Made by a program: the position numbers and the translations under genes
Shown here: one piece after another, positions 44,889 to 53,733 of the stretch
Numbering within the stretch: position 1 is the first letter of the stretch
How the letters are laid out: each line of letters begins with the position of its first letter
The notes under the pieces: model-generated
The model's database searches: none
Seen by the model: only the letters and a program-made list of their open reading frames with translations
What the model was told of the DNA's origin: nothing
Assembly (NCBI RefSeq): GCF_002261355.1
Contig: NZ_NEVU01000002.1
Coordinates: forward strand, 558,001-622,000
Source of the DNA: Bordetella genomosp. 12
Lineage (GTDB): Bacteria; Pseudomonadota; Gammaproteobacteria; Burkholderiales; Burkholderiaceae_B
Reading direction: 5' to 3'
Length of the DNA: 64,000 nt

Positions 44889-47363
44889 TTGGCAAAACGA
44901 TCGAACAACGACGCAAACAAAAATAATAGATCTACTCCGGTCCTGCCCGATGCTCCACCGGATTTTGATCCGGACGTCCCGTCTCGCGAAGAGATTCTCA
45001 ATGCCTTGCGCACGGCCGGCGCGCCTTTGGCACCGGCCGAACTCGCGCAGCGCATGGGTGTCGAGCGCGAGGCGACCGTGGTCGGCTTCGAGCGCCGCCT
45101 TGCCGCGATGGAGCGCGACGGCCAGTTGCTGCCCAATCGCAAGGGTGTGTTGTTGCTCGCCACCAAACTGGATTTCGTCGCCGGCCGCGTCCAGGGCCAC
45201 CGCGACGGCTTCGGTTTTCTCGTGCGTGATGACGGCGGCCAGGATATTTTCCTGTCTCCGCGCGAAATGCTGAAGGTGCTGCACGGCGACCGGGTGTTGG
45301 TCAAGCCGTCTGGTGAGTATCGCGGCAAGCCCGAGGGCACCATCGTCGAGGTCATCGAGCGGCGCACCAACAAACTGGTGGGCCGGTTTCTGCACGAGCA
45401 TGGCTTGTCCATCGTCGTGCCCGAAGATCAGCGCATCAAACATGACATCCTGATTCCCCCGAGCGACACCAATGGCGCGCAGCATGGCCAGGTCGTGTCG
45501 GTCGAAATCATCGAGCAGCCGACGCGGCACACCCAGCCCCTGGGCAAGGTGTTCGAGGTCCTGGGCGAGATCGATGATCCCGGCATGGAGATCGAAATCG
45601 CGGTGCGCAAGTTTGACGTACCGGTCGATTTTTCCGAGGCGGCGCGCAAGCAGGCCGCCCGCCTGCCCGACAGCGTGCGCAAGAGCGACCTCAAGCAGCG
45701 CGTGGATTTGCGTGATGTTCCGCTGATCACGATTGATGGCGAAGATGCGCGCGACTTCGATGACGCCGTCTACTGTGAACCGGTCGATCTCGGCACGGGG
45801 CAGCGCAAGCGCCCGGGCTGGCGCCTGTTGGTGGCCATCGCCGATGTCAGCCACTACGTCCAGCCTGGCGATGCCATCGACGACGATGCGATCGAGCGCG
45901 GCACCAGCGTGTACTTCCCGCGCCGCGTCATTCCCATGCTGCCGGAGTCGCTGTCCAACGGACTGTGCTCGCTCAACCCCGATGTGGATCGCCTGGTGCT
46001 GGTCTGCGACATGGTGATCCCCGCCACGGGAGCCAAGGCCGGCACGGTCACGGCCTATCAGTTCTACAACGCCGTGATGCACTCGCATGCGCGCACCACG
46101 TACACCAGCATCTGGGAGGCCTTGCAGCAGCCGGGGGGGCCGGCTGCGCTGGCCCTGGGCAAGCTGTTGCCGGATGTGCAGCATCTGTACGAGCTCTACC
46201 AGTTGCTGTCACAGCAGCGCAAAAAGCGTGGCGCCATCGATTTCGAAACCATCGAGACGCGCATCGTGTGCAATGAGCTGGGGCGCATCGAACAGATCGT
46301 GCCCATGGTGCGCAATGACGCCCATAAGCTCATCGAAGAATGCATGCTGGCGGCCAATACCTGCGCTGCGGACTTCATGCTGCGCAGCAAACATCCGGGC
46401 CTGTACCGTATCCACGAGGGCCCGACCCCTGAGCGGCTGCAGGCTCTGCGTGATTTTCTGCGCACGATGGCGCTGTCTTTGGGGGGCGGCGACACGCCCA
46501 CGGCCAAGGATTACGGCGAATTTCTCGATACGGTGCGCGGGCGCCCGGATTTCCCGCTGCTGCAGACCATGAGCTTGCGCTCCATGCAGCAGGCTGTTTA
46601 CAGCCCCGACAACATGGGCCACTTCGGTCTGGCTTATCCGGCCTATTCGCATTTCACCTCGCCTATTCGGCGCTATCCCGATCTGCTGACGCACCGCGTC
46701 ATCAAGGCATTGCTGGAAGGGCGGCGCTACGTCCCCGAGCTGCAATCGCAGCCGGTGGTCATCGGGCGCAGCCAGCGCGACCACGAGCACGCCATTTGGG
46801 AGAAGCTTGGCTTGCTCCTGTCGGCCAGCGAGCGCCGGGCCGACGAGGCCTCGCGCGACGTGGAGGCCTGGCTCAAATGCTGGTTCGTGAAGGAGCGCGT
46901 GGGCGAGGACTTCAGCGGCACGGTGACGGGCGTGGCGAGCTTCGGCATTTTCGTGACGCTGGATACGCTGCATGTGGAGGGGTTGGTGCACGTCTCCGAG
47001 CTCGGCGGCGAATATTTCCAGTTCAACGACTCGCTGCACGAACTGCGCGGCGAACGCACCGGCATGCGCTATCGCCTCACCGATAAAGTGCAAGTGCAGG
47101 TGGCGCGTGTCGATCTCGAAGCCCGGCGTATCGAATTCCGGCTGGTCAAAGGGACGAGCTACGAATCCTTGCGCAAGCAGAGCGCGCGCAATCCGGACGA
47201 GCCGCGTCGCATCAAGAAGGCCGCCGCGCCCAAACCCGCTGCGCTCAAGGGGCAAACCGCCAAACAGCGCCGCGCCGAAGCCAAGAAGGCCAATAAAGTG
47301 CCGCCGACGCCCGCCAAGCGGCCCGCGGCGCCAGCCAAGAAGGCCACGCGCGGGCGCCGCTAG
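44889..47363 (+). CDS. rnr: Ribonuclease R
   Basis: A 3'-5' exoribonuclease that degrades structured RNA. About 824 residues from TTG 44889 (AKRSNNDANKNN), which is preferred because the preceding bases look like promoter/5' UTR (TATATAC) and the N-terminus then matches RNase R; the frame is open from GTG 44835. Order: HTH_12 and cold-shock domains, RNB catalytic domain with the DGEDARDFDDAV motif (four aspartates), SYFPRRVIPMLPE-type loop (here SVYFPRRVIPMLPE), S1 domain (GTVTGVASFGIFVTL) and a long Lys/Ala/Pro-rich tail. rlmB follows after a terminator-like hairpin, as in E. coli. Confidence 0.95.
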   Translation: MAKRSNNDANKNNRSTPVLPDAPPDFDPDVPSREEILNALRTAGAPLAPAELAQRMGVEREATVVGFERRLAAMERDGQLLPNRKGVLLLATKLDFVAGRVQGHRDGFGFLVRDDGGQDIFLSPREMLKVLHGDRVLVKPSGEYRGKPEGTIVEVIERRTNKLVGRFLHEHGLSIVVPEDQRIKHDILIPPSDTNGAQHGQVVSVEIIEQPTRHTQPLGKVFEVLGEIDDPGMEIEIAVRKFDVPVDFSEAARKQAARLPDSVRKSDLKQRVDLRDVPLITIDGEDARDFDDAVYCEPVDLGTGQRKRPGWRLLVAIADVSHYVQPGDAIDDDAIERGTSVYFPRRVIPMLPESLSNGLCSLNPDVDRLVLVCDMVIPATGAKAGTVTAYQFYNAVMHSHARTTYTSIWEALQQPGGPAALALGKLLPDVQHLYELYQLLSQQRKKRGAIDFETIETRIVCNELGRIEQIVPMVRNDAHKLIEECMLAANTCAADFMLRSKHPGLYRIHEGPTPERLQALRDFLRTMALSLGGGDTPTAKDYGEFLDTVRGRPDFPLLQTMSLRSMQQAVYSPDNMGHFGLAYPAYSHFTSPIRRYPDLLTHRVIKALLEGRRYVPELQSQPVVIGRSQRDHEHAIWEKLGLLLSASERRADEASRDVEAWLKCWFVKERVGEDFSGTVTGVASFGIFVTLDTLHVEGLVHVSELGGEYFQFNDSLHELRGERTGMRYRLTDKVQVQVARVDLEARRIEFRLVKGTSYESLRKQSARNPDEPRRIKKAAAPKPAALKGQTAKQRRAEAKKANKVPPTPAKRPAAPAKKATRGRR

Positions 47364-47420
47364 CCTTCTGGCGCGGTAACATTGCGGGATTGCAGGGGTG
47401 GGCCCAGGGGGCCACGCCCC

Positions 47421-47455
47421 GGCCCGTCGCCGTTGCGGCGGGCCTTCCTGTTTTC
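47421..47455 (+). terminator. Terminator-like hairpin between rnr and rlmB
   Basis: Ten pairs (47421-47430 with 47435-47444, one G-T) and loop CGTT, then TTCCTGTTTT. The rlmB start is only 17 bases further on, so it may reduce rather than stop read-through. Confidence 0.55.
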
Positions 47456-47471
47456 AAAGGTAGTCATCACC

Positions 47472-48209
47472 ATGGCGTCGACCCAAGTCCTGGCGGGGTT
47501 TCACGCAGTCGTGGCGCGTTTGCGCCACGCCCCTGAGTCCATCAAGGAAATCTATGTCGAGGCATCCCGCCGCGACAAGCGCATGCAGACGCTGATCGAA
47601 CAGGCCGAGCGCGCCGGGCGCCGGGTCCATCCGGTGCCGGCCGAGCGCCTTGACGGCATGGCGCGCGGCACCCGTCACCAGGGCGTTCTGGCCGTGGCCG
47701 ACGAACGGCCGCTGGCCGTCGGCGTGGCCGAGGTGCTCGACGAAATCGAAGGGCCGGCCTTTCTGCTCATCCTGGATGGCGTGACCGATCCGCACAACCT
47801 GGGCGCCTGCCTGCGTACCGCCGATGCGGCGGGCGTGCATGCCGTCATCGCGCCGCGTGATCGCGCGGTCGGCCTGAATGCCACGGTGCAGCGCGTGGCC
47901 TGCGGCGCGGCCGATACGGTTCCCTACATCATGGTCACCAATCTGGCGCGCACCATGCGCGAATTGAAAGAGCGCGGCGTGTGGCTGGTGGGGACCGATG
48001 ATCAGGCCGGTCATGACATGCATGCGGTCGATGCGCGTCAACCCATGGCGTGGGTCATGGGCGCCGAGGGCGAGGGCATTCGCCGCCTGACGCGCGAGAC
48101 CTGCGATGAGTTGGTCAGTATTCCCATGTTGGGCTCGGTCGAGAGCCTCAACGTCAGCGTCGCCAGCGCGGTCTGCCTCTACGAGACCGTGCGCCAGCGG
48201 CGTCATTGA
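47472..48209 (+). CDS. rlmB: 23S rRNA (guanosine(2251)-2'-O)-methyltransferase RlmB
   Basis: A SPOUT methyltransferase of 245 residues. N-terminal substrate-binding part ([24 protein letters not shown]), then the knotted SPOUT domain with [39 protein letters not shown] and [22 protein letters not shown], the three classical motifs. The start is ATG 47472; the open frame reaches 47382 but that is the rnr terminator region. Confidence 0.95.
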   Translation: MASTQVLAGFHAVVARLRHAPESIKEIYVEASRRDKRMQTLIEQAERAGRRVHPVPAERLDGMARGTRHQGVLAVADERPLAVGVAEVLDEIEGPAFLLILDGVTDPHNLGACLRTADAAGVHAVIAPRDRAVGLNATVQRVACGAADTVPYIMVTNLARTMRELKERGVWLVGTDDQAGHDMHAVDARQPMAWVMGAEGEGIRRLTRETCDELVSIPMLGSVESLNVSVASAVCLYETVRQRRH

Positions 48210-48258
48210 TTTTCATTTTTTGCCACTTTCCTGCCGGCTATCCGGCTCCGGGCACACC

Positions 48259-49503
48259 ATGCACCAAAACGGCTTTACCACCACGATTCTCCATTCCGAT
48301 CGCACCCAGGCTGTCGAGCACGGCGCGGTGCACAAGCCCATGCATCCGTCCTCCGAGTTCGCCTACGAAGACTCGCGCGAGCTGGCGGCCGTGTTTCAGG
48401 GTAAGGCCGGGTTCACCTATGCGCGCCAGGGAACGCCGACCACCAACGCCCTGGAAGCCAAGATCAGTCAGATGGAGGGCGGCAAGAGCTCGGTGAGCTT
48501 TGCCACCGGCATGGCCGCGCTGGCGGCGATTTTCACGACCTTGCTGCGCCGTGGCGATCACCTCATATCGAGCCAGTTCATCTTCGGCAATACCAACAGC
48601 CTGCTGGGCACCTTGGTCGAACTCGGCGTTGAGGTCACCTCGGTCGATGCCACGGATGCGGAACAAGTGCGCGCCGCCGTACGTCCGAACACCCGCATGG
48701 TATTTACCGAAACCATCGCCAACCCTGGCACGCAGATCGCGGATCTGGCCGCCATCGGCGAGATCTGCCGCGAGCAGGGGCTGGTGTACGTGGTGGACAA
48801 TACGCTGACGTCGCCCTGGCTGTTTCAGCCGCGCGAAGTCGGTGCGTCGCTGGTGATGAATTCGCTGTCGAAGTACATCGGCGGCCATGGTCACGCACTG
48901 GGCGGCTCGGTGACGGACACGGGGCTGTTCGACTGGTCGGGGTACACGAATATCTTCGAGACCTATCGCAAAGGCGCGCCGACGAGCTGGGGGCTGACCC
49001 AGATCAAGAAGAAGGGCCTGCGCGATATGGGGGGCACGCTGGCGGCCGAGCCGGCGCATCGCATCGCCATCGGTGCCGAGACGCTGGCGCTGCGCATGGA
49101 CAGGCATTGCAGCAATGCGCTCGCGCTGGCGCACCTGCTGCAGTCGCATCCCGGCGTGGCCAAAGTGCATTACCCGGGCTTGGCGGCCCACCCGCAGCAC
49201 GCGCGGGCCGGCAGCCTGTTTCGCCAGGGACGCTATGGGGGCTTGCTGGGCGTGGAGCTGGCTGATGGCATCGATTGCTTTGACTTTCTGAATCGCCTGA
49301 ACATCGTGCTCAATGCCACGCATCTTGGCGACACGCGCAGCCTGGCGCTGCCGGCCGCGCACACCATTTATTACGAGATGGGCGCCGAGCGGCGTGCGCA
49401 GATGGGTATCGCCGACAGTCTCATTCGCGTCTCCGTGGGCATCGAGGACGAAGCGGACCTGTTGCATGATTTTGATCAAGCGCTCAAAGGCTCGATGGCC
49501 TGA
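48259..49503 (+). CDS. Cys/Met-metabolism PLP-dependent enzyme (O-acyl-homoserine sulfhydrylase-like)
   Basis: A 414-residue fold-type I PLP enzyme. The PLP-binding Lys is in SLSKYIGGHGHALGG; RQGTPTTNALEAKISQMEGG, SVSFATGMAALAA and VVDNTLTSPWLFQP are conserved in MetB/MetZ/MetY proteins. It may add sulfide to O-succinyl- or O-acetylhomoserine, or act as cystathionine gamma-synthase; the choice cannot be made by eye. It starts with ATG 48259, about 50 bases after rlmB. Confidence 0.85.
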   Translation: MHQNGFTTTILHSDRTQAVEHGAVHKPMHPSSEFAYEDSRELAAVFQGKAGFTYARQGTPTTNALEAKISQMEGGKSSVSFATGMAALAAIFTTLLRRGDHLISSQFIFGNTNSLLGTLVELGVEVTSVDATDAEQVRAAVRPNTRMVFTETIANPGTQIADLAAIGEICREQGLVYVVDNTLTSPWLFQPREVGASLVMNSLSKYIGGHGHALGGSVTDTGLFDWSGYTNIFETYRKGAPTSWGLTQIKKKGLRDMGGTLAAEPAHRIAIGAETLALRMDRHCSNALALAHLLQSHPGVAKVHYPGLAAHPQHARAGSLFRQGRYGGLLGVELADGIDCFDFLNRLNIVLNATHLGDTRSLALPAAHTIYYEMGAERRAQMGIADSLIRVSVGIEDEADLLHDFDQALKGSMA

Positions 49504-49607
49504 TCATGCGTATGTCGCTTGGTGCGCGCAGCGGATGCCTGGCGTTTTTGTTTATTGCGTAAAGCGTTAAAAGCCAGTATCGGCGCGGTTTCTCGCTTGG
49601 GTAATGC

Positions 49608-49638
49608 TTGACAGTCGCAGACGCGCCGGGCCTAATAC
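49608..49638 (+). promoter_or_regulatory. Candidate hupB promoter P1
   Basis: A perfect -35 TTGACA (49608-49613) and, 18-19 bases on, CTAATA/TAATAC. Transcription from it would start at the base of the large inverted repeat. Confidence 0.5.
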
Positions 49639-49642
49639 GTCA

Positions 49643-49696
49643 CTGCGTCGCAGCTTTCCACAGCTTGAAAAAGCCTGCCAGGAAGCTGCGACGCAG
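49643..49696 (+). repeat. Large inverted repeat upstream of hupB
   Basis: A 16-bp stem with a single bulged T: CTGCGTCGCAGCTT-TCC (49643-49659) with GGAAGCTGCGACGCAG (49681-49696). The 21-base loop can fold into a smaller stem of its own. The stretch 49504-49828 otherwise holds no gene; the preceding bases 49504-49607 show nothing recognisable. Confidence 0.7.
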
Positions 49697-49707
49697 CAAT
49701 TAAAAGG

Positions 49708-49736
49708 TTGTGCTTTTGCAGCGCAAGAAATACTAA
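49708..49736 (+). promoter_or_regulatory. Candidate hupB promoter P2
   Basis: TTGTGC and TACTAA with a 17-base spacer, 92 bases before the hupB start and downstream of the inverted repeat. Confidence 0.4.
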
Positions 49737-49828
49737 ATCGTCACTCGTCAGTTCTGGCGCGAGCCCAACATCGGCGCTTTCGCGCTGCGCGGGGCGCGTA
49801 ATTCATACCTTGTGAGGGGTAATCCTGA

Positions 49829-50101
49829 ATGAACAAAACCGAACTCATCGATCACATCGCCAGCAAAGCCGATATCTCCAAGGCAGCTGCCGGTCGCACG
49901 CTTGACGCTTTGATCGGTGCCGTCAAGACCACGCTCAAAAAGGGGGGCACGGTCACCCTGGTGGGTTTCGGCACCTTCGCTGTGTCTGCACGCGCTGCCC
50001 GCACGGGCCGCAACCCGCGCACGGGTGAAACCATCAAGATCAAGAAAGCCAAGGTGCCGAAGTTCCGTCCCGGCAAGGCCTTGAAGGACGCCGTCAATTA
50101 A
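49829..50101 (+). CDS. hupB: DNA-binding protein HU
   Basis: A 90-residue histone-like protein, beginning [23 protein letters not shown] with the DNA-bending arm [12 protein letters not shown] and end [13 protein letters not shown]. It works as homodimer or heterodimer in nucleoid packing. GAGGGG lies ten bases before the ATG. It is monocistronic and followed by tRNA-Val. Confidence 0.97.
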   Translation: MNKTELIDHIASKADISKAAAGRTLDALIGAVKTTLKKGGTVTLVGFGTFAVSARAARTGRNPRTGETIKIKKAKVPKFRPGKALKDAVN

Positions 50102-50151
50102 GCGTTTGTATTGGCGGGTCGGCGGCTCGTTGCGTATCGCGAGCAATCGAT

Positions 50152-50180
50152 TTGCCGACTCATGCGAGGTTCGCTATACT
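50152..50180 (+). promoter_or_regulatory. Promoter of tRNA-Val
   Basis: TTGCCG (50152-50157), 17-base spacer, TATACT (50175-50180), followed by a GC-rich discriminator TCGGGCCGCG, typical of stringently controlled stable-RNA promoters. Confidence 0.75.
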
Positions 50181-50217
50181 TCGGGCCGCGCAAGACTTTG
50201 AGTGGCCCCGCGCATAC

Positions 50218-50293
50218 GGGTGCTTAGCTCAGTTGGTAGAGCGGCGCCCTTACAAGGCGTAGGTCACAGGTTCGACCCCTGTAGCACCCACCA
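50218..50293 (+). tRNA. tRNA-Val (TAC)
   Basis: A 76-base tRNA: acceptor GGGTGCT / AGCACCC, D-arm GCTCAGTTGGTAGAGC, anticodon loop CTTACAA (TAC), T-arm with GGTTCGACC, encoded ACCA. Confidence 0.97.
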
Positions 50294-50311
50294 AAGCTGC
50301 GCATCACGCTC

Positions 50312-50349
50312 AAGGCCCTTGGACCACCGGTTCAAGGGCTTTTTGTTTT
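50312..50349 (+). terminator. Intrinsic terminator of tRNA-Val
   Basis: GCCCTTG (50315-50321) pairs with CAAGGGC (50333-50339), with outer G-T and A-T pairs, followed by TTTTTGTTTT. Confidence 0.85.
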
Positions 50350-50450
50350 GGGGCTCGTGATTCGCCTGGCCTTGGCCATTTCCCGCCGTTGAGTCCGTCA
50401 GGGGTGTGGGCCGCAGAGGTTTCGCGATGGGCAAGGGCAGGGCGGCCGGG

Positions 50451-50495
50451 TTGGGAGCATAATATAGGCCAGAGTAAACTTGCGAATCATTCGCA
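50451..50495 (+). promoter_or_regulatory. tonB promoter with perfect palindromic Fur box
   Basis: TTGGGA (50451-50456), 18 bases, TAAACT (50475-50480) make a likely promoter. Directly after the -10 box lies the exact 7-1-7 palindrome TGCGAATCATTCGCA (50481-50495), matching 11 of 14 arm positions of the Fur consensus. Iron repression of tonB-exbBD is expected. Confidence 0.75.
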
Positions 50496-50592
50496 TTTGA
50501 TATATCGTAGTGGACTTGGAAACGCCAGCCGGTGGCCGGGATAATTCTCCCGGTTGCATGCTGGCGTACTCGTTAATGTTTCTGGCTGATTC

Positions 50593-51378
50593 ATGCCTAG
50601 CCTTCAATACGGTTGGACTTCTACCCCGCAAGCGTCGATGGGGTTACGCGTGGGGGCCGGCATTGCCGTGCTTGCCGTGCACGCAGCGGTGATTGGTGCC
50701 ATTTTCTTCAACGACACCGAAGCGCCTGTCATGCTCGACCAAGAGCCTGTCATGGTGAGCGTCATCGAAGCCCCTGTGCCTCAGGTCGCCAAGGCCGAGC
50801 CCAATCCCGAACCCCCCGTGGAAGAGATACCGCCTCCCGAGCCGGTCGTCGACCCTACGCCTGAGCCGGATCCCGAGCCTGAGATCGAGCCTGAGCCCGA
50901 GCCGGAGCCCGTGGTGGAAAAGCCGCCCGTGCCCGCGCCGCCTCCGCCGCCCAAGCCTAAGCCCAAGCCGAAACCTCAGCCCAAGCCGCAACCCAAAACC
51001 GAGGTCAAGCCCGATCCGACGCCCAAGCCGCCGGCCGGTGAGACCGACGGCGAACAGGTCACGCAAGCGCCCAAGCAAGGCCCCGCTCCTGACGAGCCGG
51101 TCTTCATGTCCAGCGTGGAGTATCTGGGTGACCGCCCGGCGCCCAAGTACCCGTCGGAGTCCATCCGGCGCCGCGAACAAGGGCGTGTGATCGTGCTGGT
51201 CACGATCAATCCGCAAGGGTATGTCGACAAAGCGGTCGTCGACAGTTCGTCGGGCTTCCGCCGGCTGGATGCCTCGGCGATCGAAGCCGTGCGCAAGGCC
51301 CGCTTCAAACCATTGACACGCAACGGGGTTCCGCAAACGGCCATGGCCAGGATTCCGTTCGATTTCGGACTTAAGTGA
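50593..51378 (+). CDS. tonB: Energy transducer TonB
   Basis: Couples the proton motive force to outer-membrane receptors. 261 residues: one N-terminal helix (GAGIAVLAVHAAVIGAIFF, ~22-40), then a long periplasmic Pro/Glu and Pro/Lys-rich spacer (~60-150; EPEPEPEP and KPKPKPKP runs), and the C-terminal TonB domain (EYLGDRPAPKYPSESIRRREQGRVIVLVTINPQGYVDKAVV ... ARFKPLTRNG). It is first gene of tonB-exbB-exbD and serves the receptor at 29.7 kb among others. The start ATG 50593 gives a slightly long cytosolic end; Met36 is too late. Confidence 0.95.
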   Translation: MPSLQYGWTSTPQASMGLRVGAGIAVLAVHAAVIGAIFFNDTEAPVMLDQEPVMVSVIEAPVPQVAKAEPNPEPPVEEIPPPEPVVDPTPEPDPEPEIEPEPEPEPVVEKPPVPAPPPPPKPKPKPKPQPKPQPKTEVKPDPTPKPPAGETDGEQVTQAPKQGPAPDEPVFMSSVEYLGDRPAPKYPSESIRRREQGRVIVLVTINPQGYVDKAVVDSSSGFRRLDASAIEAVRKARFKPLTRNGVPQTAMARIPFDFGLK

Positions 51379-51399
51379 TTCAAGCAAAAGGGAACTGAA

Positions 51400-52317
51400 A
51401 TGTTCAACGCACTCCAAAACGCCATGATGGTCGTGGCCCAGGCCGCGGGCTCTGCAGCGCCCGCCGCGGGCGGCACCGCCACGCCGCCCGCCGCGCCCGA
51501 GACGCTGCAACCGGCCGCCGATACGCTCAACGCCGCCGCAGCCGCTTCCCTCGCGCCGCCGCCGCCCGCCGTGCCCGACATGGGGTTCATGCACTTCGTC
51601 GCCCAAAGCGACTTCGTCGGCAAGACGCTCTTCATCATTCTGATCCTGATGTCGGTGGTCACCTGGTACCTCATCGTCGTCAAGACGATCAGCAACGTGC
51701 GCATGCGCAACCGTGCCGCCGCCTTCCTGAATCACTTCTGGAACGCCGGTTCCCTCAAGCAGGTCGAAAATGAGATCGCCACGCATGGCGCCCGCGATCC
51801 CTTCTCGCATCTGGCCAGCCATGCCATCCACGCCCAGAGCCACCACGCCAAGTTCGGTGCGACCAAGCTCGAAGAGGCGGGCAGCAACGGCGAGTTCGTC
51901 ACCCGCACCATGCGCAAGGTCATCGACGAAGAAACCGCCAAGCTCGAAAACGGCCTGACCATTCTGGCTTCGGTGGGTTCGACCGCACCGTTCGTCGGCC
52001 TGTTCGGCACGGTCTGGGGCGTGTACCACGCGCTGGTGGGTATCGGCCTGTCCGATGGCGTCACCATCAACCGCATCGCCGGCCCCGTGGGCGAAGCGCT
52101 CATCATGACCGGCCTGGGTCTGGCCGTGGCCATTCCCGCCGTGCTTGCCTACAACGCTTTCGTGCGGAACAACCGCGTCTTCCTGTCGCGTCTGGATGCC
52201 TTCGCGCATGACCTGTTCGCCTTCCTGACGACCGGCCAGCAAGTCGCCGTGTCCGATGGCAAGGTGCGTGCGCTGCGTCGCCAGGGTGGCCAAGCCGATG
52301 CACGAGGGAGCGAATAA
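51400..52317 (+). CDS. exbB: Biopolymer transport protein ExbB
   Basis: Proton-channel subunit of the TonB motor. 305 residues: an unusual N-terminal Ala/Pro-rich stretch (~12-60), then three helices with TLFIILILMSVVTWYLIVVKT, and the channel helices TILASVGSTAPFVGLFGTVWGVYHAL and MTGLGLAVAIPAVLAYN. The next gene starts on the last base of its stop codon. Confidence 0.95.
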   Translation: MFNALQNAMMVVAQAAGSAAPAAGGTATPPAAPETLQPAADTLNAAAAASLAPPPPAVPDMGFMHFVAQSDFVGKTLFIILILMSVVTWYLIVVKTISNVRMRNRAAAFLNHFWNAGSLKQVENEIATHGARDPFSHLASHAIHAQSHHAKFGATKLEEAGSNGEFVTRTMRKVIDEETAKLENGLTILASVGSTAPFVGLFGTVWGVYHALVGIGLSDGVTINRIAGPVGEALIMTGLGLAVAIPAVLAYNAFVRNNRVFLSRLDAFAHDLFAFLTTGQQVAVSDGKVRALRRQGGQADARGSE

Positions 52318-52892
52318 TGGCTTTCGGCAGCTTCGACAATAAAGGGTCGGGCGGCCACACCGTGTCCGAGATCAACATGGTGCCGCTCATCGACGTGATG
52401 CTGGTGCTGCTGGTGATCTTCATCATCACGGCGCCGCTGCTGGCGCATTCGATCAAGATCAACATGCCGCAGGTTTCGGCCGAGCAGCTGCAGGAAGATC
52501 CGAAGACGATCGACCTGGCCATCGACGCGAGCGGCTCGATTTTCTGGGACGAGCAGCCGATCACCCTGGAAGACCTGCCTTTCCGCTTCCACGCGGTGGC
52601 AGGCGACAAGCCGCAACCCGAGATTCGTATCCGCGCTGACCAGAACACGCGCTACGAAACGCTGGCCAAGGTCATGGCGTCGGCGCGCCGCTCCGGCATG
52701 GGCCGTATCGGCTTTGTGACCACGCCGGCTCCGGCCGGCGCCGCCCCGGCGCCGGGCGCTGCCCAACCGGCCGCTCCGGGCGCTCAGCCCGCAGCCACGG
52801 GGGCTCACCCCGCGGCCCACCCGGCAGCCCAGCCTGCCAAGCCGGCGCCCGCCAAGGCCGGCGCCCAGCCCGCGGCTCAGCCCGCGCGCTGA
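52317..52892 (+). CDS. exbD: Biopolymer transport protein ExbD with long Ala/Pro tail
   Basis: Second channel subunit. One helix (MVPLIDVMLVLLVIFIITAPL) carries the essential Asp26; a periplasmic domain follows to about residue 136 (IRADQNTRYETLAKVMASARRSGMGRIGFVT). Then an extra tail of about 55 residues composed of Ala, Pro, Gly, Gln and Lys, which normal ExbD (~140 residues) lacks. The tail codons keep the local GC-rich style, and the frame is continuous to a TGA. Confidence 0.94.
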   Translation: MAFGSFDNKGSGGHTVSEINMVPLIDVMLVLLVIFIITAPLLAHSIKINMPQVSAEQLQEDPKTIDLAIDASGSIFWDEQPITLEDLPFRFHAVAGDKPQPEIRIRADQNTRYETLAKVMASARRSGMGRIGFVTTPAPAGAAPAPGAAQPAAPGAQPAATGAHPAAHPAAQPAKPAPAKAGAQPAAQPAR

Positions 52893-52898
52893 CCGGCA

Positions 52899-52936
52899 GG
52901 GGAGATGCTTCGGTTGTCCGGCCGAAACATCTCCCC
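52899..52936 (+). terminator. Hairpin after exbD
   Basis: A 15-bp stem with one mismatch (GGGGAGATGCTTCGG 52899-52913 with CCGAAACATCTCCCC 52922-52936) lies seven bases after the exbD stop. There is no T run, so it may be rho-aided or protective. Confidence 0.55.
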
Positions 52937-53006
52937 GCGGTCCATCTGGCAATGGCTCGCATATTTGATCTGGGCGTGCAGCCCGGGTTCGCGCTAGAAT
53001 CGCGGC

Positions 53007-53678
53007 ATGCGAGTACTCGTAATCGAAGATGACACCACCCTGGGCCATGCGCTCCAGGAATTCCTGTCCGACCAGGGCTATGCCGTGGACTGGCTCACCG
53101 AAGGTGACAAGGTCCAGGGAGCGCTGGCGGGGCAGCCGTACGATCTGCTTCTGCTGGATCTCAATCTCCCCGGCCAAAGCGGCCTGGACGTATTGCGCCA
53201 ATTGCGTCAGGAAGGCAACCAGGTTCCGGTGCTCATCCTGACCGCCCGCGATGGTCTGGACGATCGCGTGGCCGGCCTGGATGCCGGGGCGGACGACTAC
53301 GTCACCAAGCCCTTTGATCTGCCCGAGCTGGCAGCCCGCGTGCGGGCCTTGGGCCGCCGGCGGACGGGGCAGGCTCAGCCGCTCATCGAAGTCGGCCCCC
53401 TCGTGTTTGACACCGTCGGCCGCGAAGTCCGGGCCAATGGTCAGCGCCTGGCCTTGTCGGTGCGTGAGTTGTCCGTGCTGGAGATGCTCATGGCCCGTGT
53501 CGGCCGTGTCGTGACCAAGCGCCAGATCGTCAATTCGCTTTCTGCCTGGGATGCCGACTTCAGCGAGAACGCCGTTGAAGTGTATGTCTATCGCTTGCGC
53601 AAGCGCCTCGAGGGCACGGGCGCCAGCATCCAGACGGTGCGCGGTTTCGGCTATATGCTGGACGTCGAAGCTGCCTGA
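53007..53678 (+). CDS. OmpR-family response regulator
   Basis: A 223-residue two-component regulator. Receiver domain (1-115) with acidic pair ED-D at 7-9, phospho-acceptor Asp51 (LLLLDLNLPG) and Lys in VTKPFDLPEL; C-terminal winged helix (130-220) with LSVRELSVLEMLMA and VEVYVYRLRKRLEG. It resembles QseB/PmrA/TctD types. It is followed 55 bases later by its likely kinase. Confidence 0.94.
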   Translation: MRVLVIEDDTTLGHALQEFLSDQGYAVDWLTEGDKVQGALAGQPYDLLLLDLNLPGQSGLDVLRQLRQEGNQVPVLILTARDGLDDRVAGLDAGADDYVTKPFDLPELAARVRALGRRRTGQAQPLIEVGPLVFDTVGREVRANGQRLALSVRELSVLEMLMARVGRVVTKRQIVNSLSAWDADFSENAVEVYVYRLRKRLEGTGASIQTVRGFGYMLDVEAA

Positions 53679-53733
53679 CCCCGCCTGAAACGGACGCCGG
53701 CCCGCAAGGGTGGGCGCATACCGCTTTCTCACC

